64,000 bases of DNA from Streptomyces sp. DSM 110735 (GTDB lineage: Bacteria > Actinomycetota > Actinomycetes > Streptomycetales > Streptomycetaceae). Made by a program: the position numbers and the translations under genes. Location: the NCBI RefSeq assembly GCF_016482685.1, contig NZ_JACYHF010000019.1:1-64000 (forward strand). The letters run 5' to 3'. The notes under the pieces are model-generated. The model was given only the letters and a program-made list of their open reading frames with translations. It had not been told where the DNA came from and did not search any database. Positions 33,590 to 42,108 of this stretch are shown in pieces. Position 1 is the first letter of the stretch; the number at the start of each line of letters is the position of its first letter.

Positions 33590-34848
33590 TACCGGCCGGT
33601 CATATGCCGGTCAGCCCCGTCTCGCCCTTCGGTCGCCCGGCAGGCCAGCGCGAGCCCGGCGCAGCACAGCGCGCCCAGCACCCCGGCTCCCGCGACGGCC
33701 GTCCGCACGCCCGTGACCTCGGCGGCGACGCCCGCGAGCGCCATTCCGGCGCCCTGGACGGTCATCAGCCCGGCGCTGAGCACCGTCATGGCGGTGCCCC
33801 GCAGTTCCTCGGGCACCGCCCGCACGAACCACTGGTCGAGACCGAGGGTGTACGCCGAGCCCGCGCCGGAGACGACCAGGAGCAGCAGCGAGACCCACAG
33901 TCCCGGGCGCAGGGCGTAGGCGACGTAGGGCAGCAGGGTCAGGCAGAGCAGCGGCAGCACGATGCGTTCGCGGGTGGCCGTGCCGAGCCGGGCGCCCGCG
34001 TACAGCTCCCCGGCGACGGTGCCCACCGGCAGCGCGCACATCAGCAGGCCGAGCCCCGGGGAGCCCGCGCCGAGGTCGTGGGCGTAGGGCGCGGCCAGTG
34101 CCTCGGGGACGACGCAGAACATGGCGGGCACCCAGAAGACGAGGAGCAGCACGCGCACGCGCGGGTGCGCGAAGAGGGCGCGCAGTCCGCTGCGGGCGCC
34201 CTCCCGCCGGTCGCGAGCCCGGGCCGGGCGGTCGCGGGTGCCCAGGCGCAGCAGCAGGGCGGAGGCGAGGAAGGTGGTCACCGTGACGAGCAGGGCGTGG
34301 CGGGGCGCGGTGACGGTCAGCAGGAGACCGCCGAGTCCGTAGCCGACCAGGAGCGCGCTCTGGGAGACGATCCGCAGCAGGGAGCGGCCGAGCACGAACG
34401 GTTCGCCGTCGCCGAGCACGTCCGCGAGGGTCGCCATCCGGGTGCCGCTGAAGACGGGCGCGACGACGGCGAGGCAGCAGCGCAGCACGAGCAGCGTGCC
34501 GACACCCGCGCCCGGCGCGACCATGGCGGCCACGCACGCGGCGCACACCAGGTCGCAGGTCACCAGGACGCGCCGGGCGGGGAAGCGGTCGGCGACCGGG
34601 GCGAGCAGGGCGCCGCCGACGGCGTAGGGCAGGAAGCCGAGCGCGAAGACGAGGGCGCTCATCAGCGGGGAGCCGGTGAGGTCGTAGACGAGGACGGAGA
34701 GGGCGATCTCGCTGACGATCACGCCGAGCAGGGAGAGGACGTGCGCGGCGAAGACGGCGCGGAACTCGGGGACGGCGAGGACGCCGCGGTATCCGGTGCG
34801 GGCGGGTCCGGCGTCGGGAAGCGTCGCGTTCTGGGGTGGTGCGGACAT
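33589..34848 (-). CDS. MFS transporter (12 TM)
   Basis: The 419-residue permease contains twelve hydrophobic segments and the MFS loop motif APVADRFPARRVLV between TM2 and TM3. A basic central loop (RDRPARARDRREGARSG) separates the halves. The best start is ATG 34848 (MSAPPQNATLPDAG); it lacks a strong ribosome site. It is the first gene of an operon with the MarR regulator and is divergent from an ArsR-like gene, with three CGGCTG-type palindromes between. Confidence 0.85.
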   Translation of the reverse strand: MSAPPQNATLPDAGPARTGYRGVLAVPEFRAVFAAHVLSLLGVIVSEIALSVLVYDLTGSPLMSALVFALGFLPYAVGGALLAPVADRFPARRVLVTCDLVCAACVAAMVAPGAGVGTLLVLRCCLAVVAPVFSGTRMATLADVLGDGEPFVLGRSLLRIVSQSALLVGYGLGGLLLTVTAPRHALLVTVTTFLASALLLRLGTRDRPARARDRREGARSGLRALFAHPRVRVLLLVFWVPAMFCVVPEALAAPYAHDLGAGSPGLGLLMCALPVGTVAGELYAGARLGTATRERIVLPLLCLTLLPYVAYALRPGLWVSLLLLVVSGAGSAYTLGLDQWFVRAVPEELRGTAMTVLSAGLMTVQGAGMALAGVAAEVTGVRTAVAGAGVLGALCCAGLALACRATEGRDGADRHMTGR

Positions 34849-34889
34849 GACGGGCAGGGTGCCGGGGCGGGGGCGGCGGGTCGTAGAGT

Positions 34890-34947
34890 TTCGGCTGCAG
34901 CCGAATCCTGTCGGCTGTCCAGCCGGATCATGGCGGCTGTCCGACCG
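34890..34947. promoter_or_regulatory. Tandem CGGCTG palindromes between MFS and ArsR-like genes
   Basis: TTCGGCTGCAGCCGAA (34890-34905) is a perfect 16-bp palindrome. CGGCTG-TC-CAGCCG (34912-34925) is a perfect 6-2-6 dyad. CGGCTG-TC-CGACCG (34934-34947) is a partial third copy. The three are spaced 22 nt apart, two helical turns, suggesting cooperative binding by the divergent ArsR-like regulator. Confidence 0.65.
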
Positions 34948-34992
34948 GATCGCGCTCCATGAAGGCGCGTCAGTCACAGTGACGGAGGTTCC

Positions 34993-35973
34993 GTGCCCTC
35001 TCAGCTCCGCTTCGGCGAGGAGGACTTCCTGCGCTGCCGGTTCGCGATCTCGCCGTTGTGGGAGGCGCAGGACGCGGTGCGGACGCTGCGGCGGCCGGAC
35101 CGGCACGGGTATCACGGGCCCTGGCTGCGGCGGGTGCGCACGGCGGCTGCCGGGCTCGATCTGGCGCCGCTGTGGCTGCTGATGCCGCGCCGGGGCAGTT
35201 CGCCGGACTGGCTCAGTCCCCCGCCGCTCGGTCCGCTCACCTCCTTCGATGACGAGATCGCGGCGGTGCGGGCGGCCGATCCGGAGGCGGCGCGGGCGGA
35301 GACGGCGCGTTCGCTGGCCTGTACGCCGGGGGCGCTGGAGTCGGCGCGCGGGCGGGCGTGGCTCGCGGACCCCGCGCGGATGGTGCGGGAGCTGGCGGAC
35401 CTCCTGGAGGCTGCCTGGCGGGTGCTGGTGGCGCCGGAGTGGCCCCGGCTGCGGGCGCTGCTTGAGGCGGACGTGGCTTTCCACTCGCGCAGGCTGGCCG
35501 AGGTGGGTCTGGGGGCGCTGCTGCCGGAGCTGGACGCGCGGCTGTCCTGGGACGGGCGGACGCTGACGCTGCCCGGGGGACGGTACGCGCGCGATCTCGG
35601 CGGCCGGGGTCTGCTGCTGATGCCGAGCGTGTTCTGCTGGCCGGACGTGATCACGGGTTTCGAGGCGCCGTGGCAGCCGATGCTGGTCTATCCGGCGCGG
35701 GGCATCGGGGACCTGTGGGCAGAGCCCGCCGGACGGACTCCGCAGGCGCTGGTACGGCTCCTGGGGCGCAACCGCGCGGTCGTCCTGACCGCGCTCGGCG
35801 AGCCCGCGACGACCTCGGCACTGGCCCACCGGCTCCGTCTCGCACCCTCCTCCGTCTCGGACCATCTGACGGTCCTCAGGGCAGCGGGGCTGCTGACCGC
35901 GACCCGGCACGGCCACCAGGTGCTGTACGCCCGCACACCGCTGGGGACGGCGCTGGCGGCGGGAGCGGTCTGA
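34993..35973 (+). CDS. ArsR-like winged-helix regulator with long N-terminal domain
   Basis: This 326-residue protein has an ArsR-type winged helix only at its C-terminus, about residues 255-320 (LVRLLGRNRAVVLTALGEPA, LAHRLRLAPSSVSDHLTVLR and GLLTATRHGHQVLYARTPLG). The first 240 residues form a large domain seen in DUF5937-type regulators, possibly a ligand-binding part. The metal-binding cysteine motif of classical ArsR is absent. The GTG at 34993 follows GGAGG. It is divergent from the MFS-MarR operon and probably controls it through the intervening palindromes. Confidence 0.82.
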   Translation: MPSQLRFGEEDFLRCRFAISPLWEAQDAVRTLRRPDRHGYHGPWLRRVRTAAAGLDLAPLWLLMPRRGSSPDWLSPPPLGPLTSFDDEIAAVRAADPEAARAETARSLACTPGALESARGRAWLADPARMVRELADLLEAAWRVLVAPEWPRLRALLEADVAFHSRRLAEVGLGALLPELDARLSWDGRTLTLPGGRYARDLGGRGLLLMPSVFCWPDVITGFEAPWQPMLVYPARGIGDLWAEPAGRTPQALVRLLGRNRAVVLTALGEPATTSALAHRLRLAPSSVSDHLTVLRAAGLLTATRHGHQVLYARTPLGTALAAGAV

Positions 35974-35975
35974 AG

Positions 35976-36758
35976 TCAGCTCCCCTGCCGCTCCAGGGTC
36001 CGCAGGACACCCGGGGTGCGCGGCTGGGTGACGGGCGAGCGCAGACAGCGGCGGGCGGCCGGGGTGCCGGGGAGCGGCGACTTGAACAGCGCGAGCGAGA
36101 TGACCAGCACCAGCAGCAGCGGGCACAGGAAGGCGAGCACGGGCGCGAGGGGACCGAGCAGCGGGAGCATGGGCTCCAGACCGAGCCCGGCGGCGCAGAC
36201 GGTCAGCACGAGGGCGCGTACGGCGAGTTCGGTCAGCCAGTTGGCGAGGGCGCGCTCGGGGGTGATGCCCCGCTCCAGCCACAGCCGCAGCCGGTCGAAG
36301 GACCAGGCGGTGGCCCAGACGGTGAGCGGGCGCAGCAGCAGCCGGTCGGCGAGGGCGCCCGGAGTGCCCCCTCGGGGGCGGTAGTCGTAGCCGGTCAGGA
36401 AGCGGACGCCGTGGGCGTCGGGGACGTAACGCCAGTAGCCGCTGCCCTCGGTCAGCGGGGAGAGGGGGTGCGCGGAGGCGAAGCGCAGGGCGGAGGCGCG
36501 GGTGCCGTCGGGGCGTTCGCGCTCTTTGGCGGCGACGCCGGTGCCGTGGACGGTGAGGAACGGCAGCAGGCGCGCGGTGCAGCGGAAGGGGCGCGGGGCG
36601 GTGTCCGGGGCGCTCTTCGTGGCGGGGTGGGGGAGGCTGGGGAGGTACTCGATCTCGGCGAGCCTGAGGTCCCAGCGCCGGCGGTGGGCGGGGTCCTGGG
36701 TGCGGGTCCAGAGCTCGTCCAGGTCGGTGCGGATGTGCGTCTCTATGTAGAGACCCAT
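35976..36758 (-). CDS. SRPBCC-like protein with C-terminal membrane segment
   Basis: This 260-residue protein starts MGLYIETHIRTDLDELWTRT, which fits the first strand of a START/SRPBCC polyketide-cyclase-like fold. The domain runs to about residue 145 (SGYWRYVPDAHGVRFLTGYD). A hydrophobic segment near the end (LGPLAPVLAFLCPLLLVLVI) anchors it. The ligand is unknown. ATG 36758 follows GGGGGAACACCAC; a GTG at 36773 would add five residues. It converges with the ArsR-like gene (stops 2 nt apart). Confidence 0.7.
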   Translation of the reverse strand: MGLYIETHIRTDLDELWTRTQDPAHRRRWDLRLAEIEYLPSLPHPATKSAPDTAPRPFRCTARLLPFLTVHGTGVAAKERERPDGTRASALRFASAHPLSPLTEGSGYWRYVPDAHGVRFLTGYDYRPRGGTPGALADRLLLRPLTVWATAWSFDRLRLWLERGITPERALANWLTELAVRALVLTVCAAGLGLEPMLPLLGPLAPVLAFLCPLLLVLVISLALFKSPLPGTPAARRCLRSPVTQPRTPGVLRTLERQGS

Positions 36759-36911
36759 GTGGTGTTCCCCCACGTCGGAGCGGATTTCAGGCTCAAACTA
36801 CCGGGAGGATCCTGGTGCCCCGCCGCTGTGGCGACCGGGACCGGGCGGGGGGACGACGAAACCCCGGCCACGGGGGCCGGGGTCCGGTCGAGGTGCGTCG
36901 CGAGGGGGGTG

Positions 36912-37205
36912 TCACCCGGCCAGGTGACGCTCCACGGTCTCCACCTTCGAGGTGAGCCCGTCAGTGACACCGGGGCGGATGTCGGCCTTGAGCACGAGCG
37001 AGACGCGCGGCGCCCGGGACTCGACGGCGGCGACGGCGCGCCGGACGACGTCCATGACCTCGTCCCACTCGCCCTCGATCGAGGTGAACATGGCGTCGGT
37101 GCGGTTCGGCAGACCGGACTCGCGGACCACGCGGACGGCGTCGGCGACGTACTCCCCCACGTCCTCGCCGACGCCGAGGGGCGTCACGGAGAAGGCGACG
37201 ATCAT
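36912..37205 (-). CDS. MTH1187-type thiamine-binding protein
   Basis: This 97-residue protein of the MTH1187/YqgV (DUF77) family begins MIVAFSVTPLGVGEDVGEYV. It contains RTDAMFTSIEGEWDEVMDVV and a final strand VSLVLKADIRPG. Relatives form tetramers that bind thiamine-like compounds. Its ATG overlaps the stop of the upstream DUF3817 gene as ATGA, so both are translated together. Confidence 0.88.
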   Translation of the reverse strand: MIVAFSVTPLGVGEDVGEYVADAVRVVRESGLPNRTDAMFTSIEGEWDEVMDVVRRAVAAVESRAPRVSLVLKADIRPGVTDGLTSKVETVERHLAG

Positions 37206-37546
37206 GCGTTCACGACTCCCTCGCGGCGGGCGCGGGCGGCCATGACGGCTGCCTCGGACTCGCGGCGCAGCCTGCGCTCGGCGAAGAAGCCGCCGGTGGG
37301 CAGGACGGAGAGGACGAAGTAGAGCGCGGCGGTGCCGAAGCTCCACTTGGCGCGGTTCCAGGCGTCGGCCCAGAAGAGCACGTAGAGGATGAACAGCACG
37401 CCGTGGACCGCGCCCATCACAGGGACGGCGTTGAAGTCCGTGGTCCGCTTCAGCACCGAGCACAGGAGCAGGATCAGGAAGGACACCGCCTCGGGCGCCG
37501 AGACCAGTCGCAGTCGGCGGATGGCGGATGCTGTCTTGAGGTCCAC
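37202..37546 (-). CDS. DUF3817 membrane protein, second copy
   Basis: This 114-residue protein has the DUF3817 pattern: EAVSFLILLLCSVLKRTTDF, VHGVLFILYVLFWADAWNRA and ALYFVLSVLPTGGFFAERRL. It resembles the copy at 32641-32979 in length and in the FFxER end. GTG 37546 follows GAAGGTGACCC. It is first in a two-gene operon with the thiamine-binding protein. Confidence 0.83.
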   Translation of the reverse strand: MDLKTASAIRRLRLVSAPEAVSFLILLLCSVLKRTTDFNAVPVMGAVHGVLFILYVLFWADAWNRAKWSFGTAALYFVLSVLPTGGFFAERRLRRESEAAVMAARARREGVVNA

Positions 37547-37734
37547 GGGTCACCTTCGGTGGGGAGGGCGCTGGGGCGCGGTCGTGATCGCTCGGTGAGC
37601 GGCTCATGATCCTTTGTGAACGGAAGCACAAGCGTCGCCCATTGTGGCAAACAATGCCCCTAGGGGTGCGCTCAGGGTCGTTCTCCACCCGTGGGCCCTG
37701 TTCTCTCCACCCGGGCGGGGGCTAGTTTCGCGGT

Positions 37735-38373
37735 GTGGCGACGTTCCGACTACAGGGCGGCAAGGTGCTCGCCGTCGACATGACCGGGGATGCCGTGAAG
37801 GCGAAGAACGGCTCCATGGTCGCGTACGACGGGCAGATGGCCTTCAAGAAGCTGAGCGGCGGTGGCGAGGGTCTGCGCGGCATGGTGACCCGGCGGCTGA
37901 CCGGCGAGCAGATGACGGTGATGGAGGTGAAAGGGCAGGGGACCTGCTGGTTCGCGGACCGGGCGTCCGAGATCAACCTCGTGACGCTGCGGGGCGACAA
38001 GCTCTGGGTGGAGTCGAGCAATCTGCTGGCGACGGACGCGGGGCTGCGCACGGGCACGGCGTTCACGGGTCTGCGCGGCGCCTCGCAGGGCAACGGCCTG
38101 TTCACCACGACCGTCGAGGGCCACGGCCAGGCGGCGGTGCTGTCCGACGGACCGGCGGTGGTGCTCCGGGTCTCCCCGCAGTACCCGCTGACGGTGGATC
38201 CGGGGGCGTACATCGCGCACCAGGGGGACGTCCGGCAGTCCTTCCAGTCCGGCGTCACGTTCCGCACGCTCTTCGGGGAGGGCGGCGGCGAGGCGTTCCA
38301 GATCCGTTTCGAGGGCGAGGGGCTGGTGTACGTCCAGCCGAGCGAGCGGAACACGATCGCGGGGGATCTGTGA
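37735..38373 (+). CDS. AIM24 family protein, first of three tandem copies
   Basis: The 212-residue beta-helical AIM24/DUF124 protein contains KNGSMVAYDGQMAFKKLSGG, GQGTCWFADRASEINLVTLR and a C-terminal strand set with GEAFQIRFEGEGLVYVQPSE. The yeast relative is mitochondrial; the bacterial role is not established. TAGTTT at about 37723 as a -10 box would put the RNA start at or near GTG 37735, a leaderless start. The second copy begins two bases after its stop. Confidence 0.87.
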   Translation: MATFRLQGGKVLAVDMTGDAVKAKNGSMVAYDGQMAFKKLSGGGEGLRGMVTRRLTGEQMTVMEVKGQGTCWFADRASEINLVTLRGDKLWVESSNLLATDAGLRTGTAFTGLRGASQGNGLFTTTVEGHGQAAVLSDGPAVVLRVSPQYPLTVDPGAYIAHQGDVRQSFQSGVTFRTLFGEGGGEAFQIRFEGEGLVYVQPSERNTIAGDL

Positions 38374-38374
38374 G

Positions 38375-39025
38375 ATGGGCTTCCGGGAGATCAACTCGAA
38401 GATGATCGAGGCGGCGGTGTCACCGGGCGTGCGGCTGTTCAGCCAGCGCGGGGCGATGCTCGCCTACCGGGGGGACGTGTCGTTCACGCCCAGTGTGCAG
38501 AGCGGGCAGGGCGGCATCATGTCGATGCTCGGGCGCCGGGTGGCGGGCGAGGCTGCCCCGCTGATGTCGGTCGAGGGCAGCGGCACGGTGTTCTTCGGGC
38601 ACGGCGGCCACCACGTCCAGGTGATCAACCTGACCGGCGACACGCTCTACGTGGAGGCGGACCGGCTGCTGGCCTTCGAGGGCTCGCTGCGGCAGGGCAC
38701 GATGTTCATGGGCTCGCAAGGGGGTGTCATGGGCATCGTCCGGGGCCAGGCGACCGGGCAGGGGCTGTTCACCACCACGCTCCAGGGGCACGGCGCGGTC
38801 GCCGTGATGGCGCACGGCGGCGTCTTCGGGATACCGATCACCCCGCAGCGCCCGGTCCATGTGGACCCCCAGGCGTACGTCGCCCATCACGGCGAGGTGC
38901 GCAACCGGCTCTCCAGCGCGCTCGGCTGGCGCGACATGGTGGGGCGGGGCTCCGGCGAGGCGTTCCAACTGGAGCTGAGCGGCAGCGGCACGGTCTATGT
39001 CCAGGCATCGGAGGAGAAGCTGTGA
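38375..39025 (+). CDS. AIM24 family protein, second copy
   Basis: This 216-residue protein has the same fold as its neighbour, with VRLFSQRGAMLAYRGDVSFT, GSGTVFFGHGGHHVQVINLT and a C-terminal GEAFQLELSGSGTVYVQASE. It shares the last motif almost exactly with the first copy, which shows duplication. It is packed between the other two copies: one base after the first stop and overlapping the third start by GTGA. Confidence 0.87.
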   Translation: MGFREINSKMIEAAVSPGVRLFSQRGAMLAYRGDVSFTPSVQSGQGGIMSMLGRRVAGEAAPLMSVEGSGTVFFGHGGHHVQVINLTGDTLYVEADRLLAFEGSLRQGTMFMGSQGGVMGIVRGQATGQGLFTTTLQGHGAVAVMAHGGVFGIPITPQRPVHVDPQAYVAHHGEVRNRLSSALGWRDMVGRGSGEAFQLELSGSGTVYVQASEEKL

Positions 39026-39828
39026 GCGCGTACGCGGGCGCGGGCGGGCCGGTGGTGTTCGACCCCGTGACCCTCCCGGTCGACGACAACGTGACCCCGT
39101 ACACGTTCTGCGTGGAGCTCAAGGGCAGTCAGTGGTTCCTGCAGAAGGGGAAGATGATCGCCTACTACGGGGCGATCGAGTTCAACGGCATCGGGCACGG
39201 GCGGCTGGACCGGCTGGTGCGTTCCTCGTTCCATTCGCCATTGCACGCGAGCGACTGGGTCGTGGCGGAGGGCTCGGGCAAGATGCTGCTCGCGGACCGG
39301 GCGTTCGACGTGAATTCGTACGACCTGGACGAGGGCAATCTGACCGTTCGCGCAGGCAACTTGATCGCTTTCCAGCCAAGTCTGGCACTCAAACAGTCGA
39401 TCGTGCCCGGCTTTCTGACGCTGATCGGCACGGGGAAGTTCGTGGCGGCGTCCAACGGGCCGGTGGTGTTCATGGAACCCCCGATCCGGGTGGACCCCCA
39501 GGCGCTGGTCGGCTGGGCCGACTGCCCCTCGCCCTGCCATCACTACGACCACGGCTACCTGACCGGCGTACTGGGCGGTCTACGTGCGATGACGGGCCTG
39601 GGCGGCGCCTCCGGGGAGGAGCACCAGTTCGAGTTCGTCGGCGCCGGGACGGTGCTGCTGCAGTCCACCGAGGCGCTGATGGCGGAGCGGGAGACGGGTG
39701 CGGTTCCGTCCGAAGCGGGGGTACCCGGAGGGGGTGGAGCAGCGCCCGGCGGCCCCGCCACAGGAGCCTCAGGGGTACCGCGCCTTCCCGGACAGCTAGG
39801 GGACCTCCAGCGTCGCTTCGGGCTGTGA
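39022..39828 (+). CDS. AIM24 family protein, third copy with longer tail
   Basis: This 268-residue member is more divergent. It contains CVELKGSQWFLQKGKMIAYY, GSGKMLLADRAFDVNSYDLD and EHQFEFVGAGTVLLQSTEAL, then a Gly/Pro/Ala-rich tail of about 45 residues that the other copies lack. GTG 39022 overlaps the previous stop. The three proteins probably form one hetero-complex made from a single transcript; this is inference from the strict coupling. Confidence 0.86.
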   Translation: MSAYAGAGGPVVFDPVTLPVDDNVTPYTFCVELKGSQWFLQKGKMIAYYGAIEFNGIGHGRLDRLVRSSFHSPLHASDWVVAEGSGKMLLADRAFDVNSYDLDEGNLTVRAGNLIAFQPSLALKQSIVPGFLTLIGTGKFVAASNGPVVFMEPPIRVDPQALVGWADCPSPCHHYDHGYLTGVLGGLRAMTGLGGASGEEHQFEFVGAGTVLLQSTEALMAERETGAVPSEAGVPGGGGAAPGGPATGASGVPRLPGQLGDLQRRFGL

Positions 39829-39908
39829 GCGGTAGTCTGCGGAGTGTGACGTCGAACGCGTGCGCACAGTCACATCACCCAGAGTAGTTCGCCATTCAAC
39901 ATCTTAGG

Positions 39909-39914
39909 TAGACT
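39909..39914 (+). promoter_or_regulatory. -10 box for a leaderless marR transcript
   Basis: TAGACT ends seven bases before the ATG at 39921, so transcription should begin at the A of the start codon. The stretch 39886-39920 is unusually AT-rich and may hold the MarR operator. There is no ribosome-binding site. Confidence 0.45.
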
Positions 39915-39920
39915 TCATTC

Positions 39921-40397
39921 ATGGAGACCGAGACGGCCACGCACTGGCTGACCGATGCGGAGCAGTGCGCCTGGCGCACCCACCTGGAGGTCAACAGGCT
40001 GTTGACGTACCAGCTCGAAAAGGATCTGCAACCGTTCGGACTGACGATGAACGATTACGAGATCCTCGTCAATCTGTCCGAGTCCGAGGACATGCGGATG
40101 CGGATGAGCGATCTCGCCACCGCCACCCTCCAGTCCAAGAGCCGGCTCTCGCACCAGATCACCCGCATGGAGAACGCGGACCTGGTGCGCCGGGAGAACT
40201 GTGAGTCGGACCGCCGCGGCCTGTACGCCGTGCTGACCGACCACGGCCTGGAGACGATGAAGAAGGTCGCGCCCCACCATGTGTCCTCGGTGCGCCGCCA
40301 CTTCATCGACCTGCTCTCCCCCGATGCCCTCCAGGACCTGAACAAGTCCCTCAAGCCCGTCGCGGAACACCTGCGCACCCAACGCGGCCGCCTCTGA
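39921..40397 (+). CDS. MarR-family regulator
   Basis: This 158-residue protein has a MarR winged helix over residues 40-115 (PFGLTMNDYEILVNLSESED, RMSDLATATLQSKSRLSHQI and the wing RENCESDRRGLYAVLTDHG). It is probably translated from a leaderless mRNA. It stands alone, downstream of the AIM24 genes and convergent with an MFS gene. Streptomyces MarR proteins of this form can affect antibiotic production, but nothing in the sequence fixes the target. Confidence 0.88.
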   Translation: METETATHWLTDAEQCAWRTHLEVNRLLTYQLEKDLQPFGLTMNDYEILVNLSESEDMRMRMSDLATATLQSKSRLSHQITRMENADLVRRENCESDRRGLYAVLTDHGLETMKKVAPHHVSSVRRHFIDLLSPDALQDLNKSLKPVAEHLRTQRGRL

Positions 40398-40490
40398 CAC
40401 CCACCAGAGCAGCCGGGCGAAGGCGCGGTATCCCGGCCCACCCGCCGGACCGCGCCTCCGCCCCGGGCGGCACCGCCCGCCGACGCCCGC

Positions 40491-41870
40491 CTACCGCACG
40501 GCGGGCACCCCGGACGCCCCGGCATCACCGGTGAGCGCATCCGACGCCCGGGCCTCACCGGCGACTGTTTCCGGCACCCCGGCTTCCGGCACCCCGCCTT
40601 CTGACATCCCCGCCCCGCTGACGGACACCCCGCCCCGCCGGGTGCCGACGGCGACGGTCGTCGCGGCCAGCGACGCCGCACCGGCCAGCGCGAAGCACAG
40701 GGGCAGCGGCAACCGGCCGATCAACGCCCCGGCGATCAGCGATCCGCTCGAATAGCCCCCGTTCACCGCCATGTTCACCCAGGCTCCGGCCCGGGTGCGG
40801 GCGTCCTCCGGCGCCGTCTCGTCGGCCAGCAGATACGCGGTCGTCAGCGTCGGGGCGATGAAGACGCCCGTGAGGACCATGGCCGCGGTGAGGGTCCACA
40901 GGCCGGGCGCGAGTCCCGCCGCCGCGATCATCAGGCCGAGCCCCGCCGTGAACCCGGCCAGACGCGCCCGCGCGGACAGCCGCCAGTCGACCGCACCGTT
41001 CACGAGACCGCCCAGCGCGCTGCCGACCGAGAGCGCGCCCAGCACCCAGGGGACCACCGCGGTGCCGTAGGAGCCCTGCTCGGCGTAGGCGGCCACCAGC
41101 AGTTCCGCCCCGCTCAGCGCGAGCCCCGCCCCCGCCGCCACGACGACCGGGACCAGCAGCCCGGGCACCCCGCCCGACCGGGTCCGGCGGGACGTGGCGC
41201 GTCGCCCCGCACCCGCCCCCGCACCCGCCCCCGTACGCGACCCCGTACGCAACCCGGTCACCGCCGGGGACGTGACGAACGCGGCCGTTCCGCCGAGGAC
41301 CAGCAGCGCGCCCAGCAGGATGCCGGACGCCGGGGGCGCCCAGGTGATCAGCACGCCCACCAGGACCGGTCCGGAGACGAACAGCAGCTCCTCGGCGACC
41401 CCGTCGAGGCTGTACGCGCGGCGTTGCAGACGCCGGTCGGCGACCAGCGCGGACCACACCGCCCGCATGACCGGCCCCAGCGGCGGCACACACGCGCCCG
41501 CGAGCGCGGCGGCGGCGCCGATGAGCGGTGCCGGGACACCCGGGCGCCAGACGAGCGCGGCGAGGACGCAGAGCAGGACGGCGTACAGCCCGGCCATGGG
41601 CGGCAGGGCGCGGCGCGCGCCGTACCGGTCGACCAACGACGCCCGCACCGGCATCAGGAAGACCGCCGCGCCGCCGAACAGGGACATCACCGCCCCGGAG
41701 ACGGCGTAGGAGCCGGTGACGCGGTTGACGGAGAGCAGGACGGCGAGGGGGATGACGCCGTTGGAGAAGCGGCCGGTGAGCGCGGCGGCGAAGGTGCGGC
41801 GCGCGTGCGGGACGCGCAGGACGGCGGCGTACGAGGGCGCGGCGGGGCGCGCGGGGGCGGGCGCGGACAT
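40491..41870 (-). CDS. MFS transporter (12 TM)
   Basis: This 459-residue permease has twelve predicted segments, with FAAALTGRFSNGVIPLAVLL, the MFS-A-like loop VDRYGARRALPPMAGLYAVL and TAAMVLTGVFIAPTLTTAYL. Its central loop is rich in Ala/Gly/Arg, and its C-terminus ends in repeated SEGGVPEAGVPE-type units. ATG 41870 has GAGGA about ten bases upstream. No partner gene identifies the substrate. Confidence 0.83.
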   Translation of the reverse strand: MSAPAPARPAAPSYAAVLRVPHARRTFAAALTGRFSNGVIPLAVLLSVNRVTGSYAVSGAVMSLFGGAAVFLMPVRASLVDRYGARRALPPMAGLYAVLLCVLAALVWRPGVPAPLIGAAAALAGACVPPLGPVMRAVWSALVADRRLQRRAYSLDGVAEELLFVSGPVLVGVLITWAPPASGILLGALLVLGGTAAFVTSPAVTGLRTGSRTGAGAGAGAGRRATSRRTRSGGVPGLLVPVVVAAGAGLALSGAELLVAAYAEQGSYGTAVVPWVLGALSVGSALGGLVNGAVDWRLSARARLAGFTAGLGLMIAAAGLAPGLWTLTAAMVLTGVFIAPTLTTAYLLADETAPEDARTRAGAWVNMAVNGGYSSGSLIAGALIGRLPLPLCFALAGAASLAATTVAVGTRRGGVSVSGAGMSEGGVPEAGVPETVAGEARASDALTGDAGASGVPAVR

Positions 41871-42108
41871 GCGCGGGGTTCCTCACGGGAGGCGGTACAA
41901 GGGCGCGACGGTGCGCCGCACGAGGTGCCGGCCGTGTGCCGGGCACCCGCGCGGGCAGGGGCGCGCGCTATGCCAAGAGGAGGAACATGTGGATCAAGCT
42001 AACAGCGGGGGTCGCGGGGCGGTACCGGTTTTCTTCCGAGGGCGGCCCTGGTCCCCGGCGTAGCGGGAGCGAGCCGGGACCCTGCCGGGACCCGCACCCG
42101 CGCCCGCG
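41871..42108. other. Gap upstream of the MFS gene, with a strong ribosome site on the other strand
   Basis: On the plus strand AAGAGGAGGAAC precedes ATG 41986, opening a frame of about 77 codons that runs antisense into the end of meaB (to 42217). The start (MWIKLTAGVAGRYRF) is plausible but the remainder is Pro/Arg/Ser-rich, as random GC-rich frames are. No promoter is clear. I do not call it as a gene. Confidence 0.2.
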
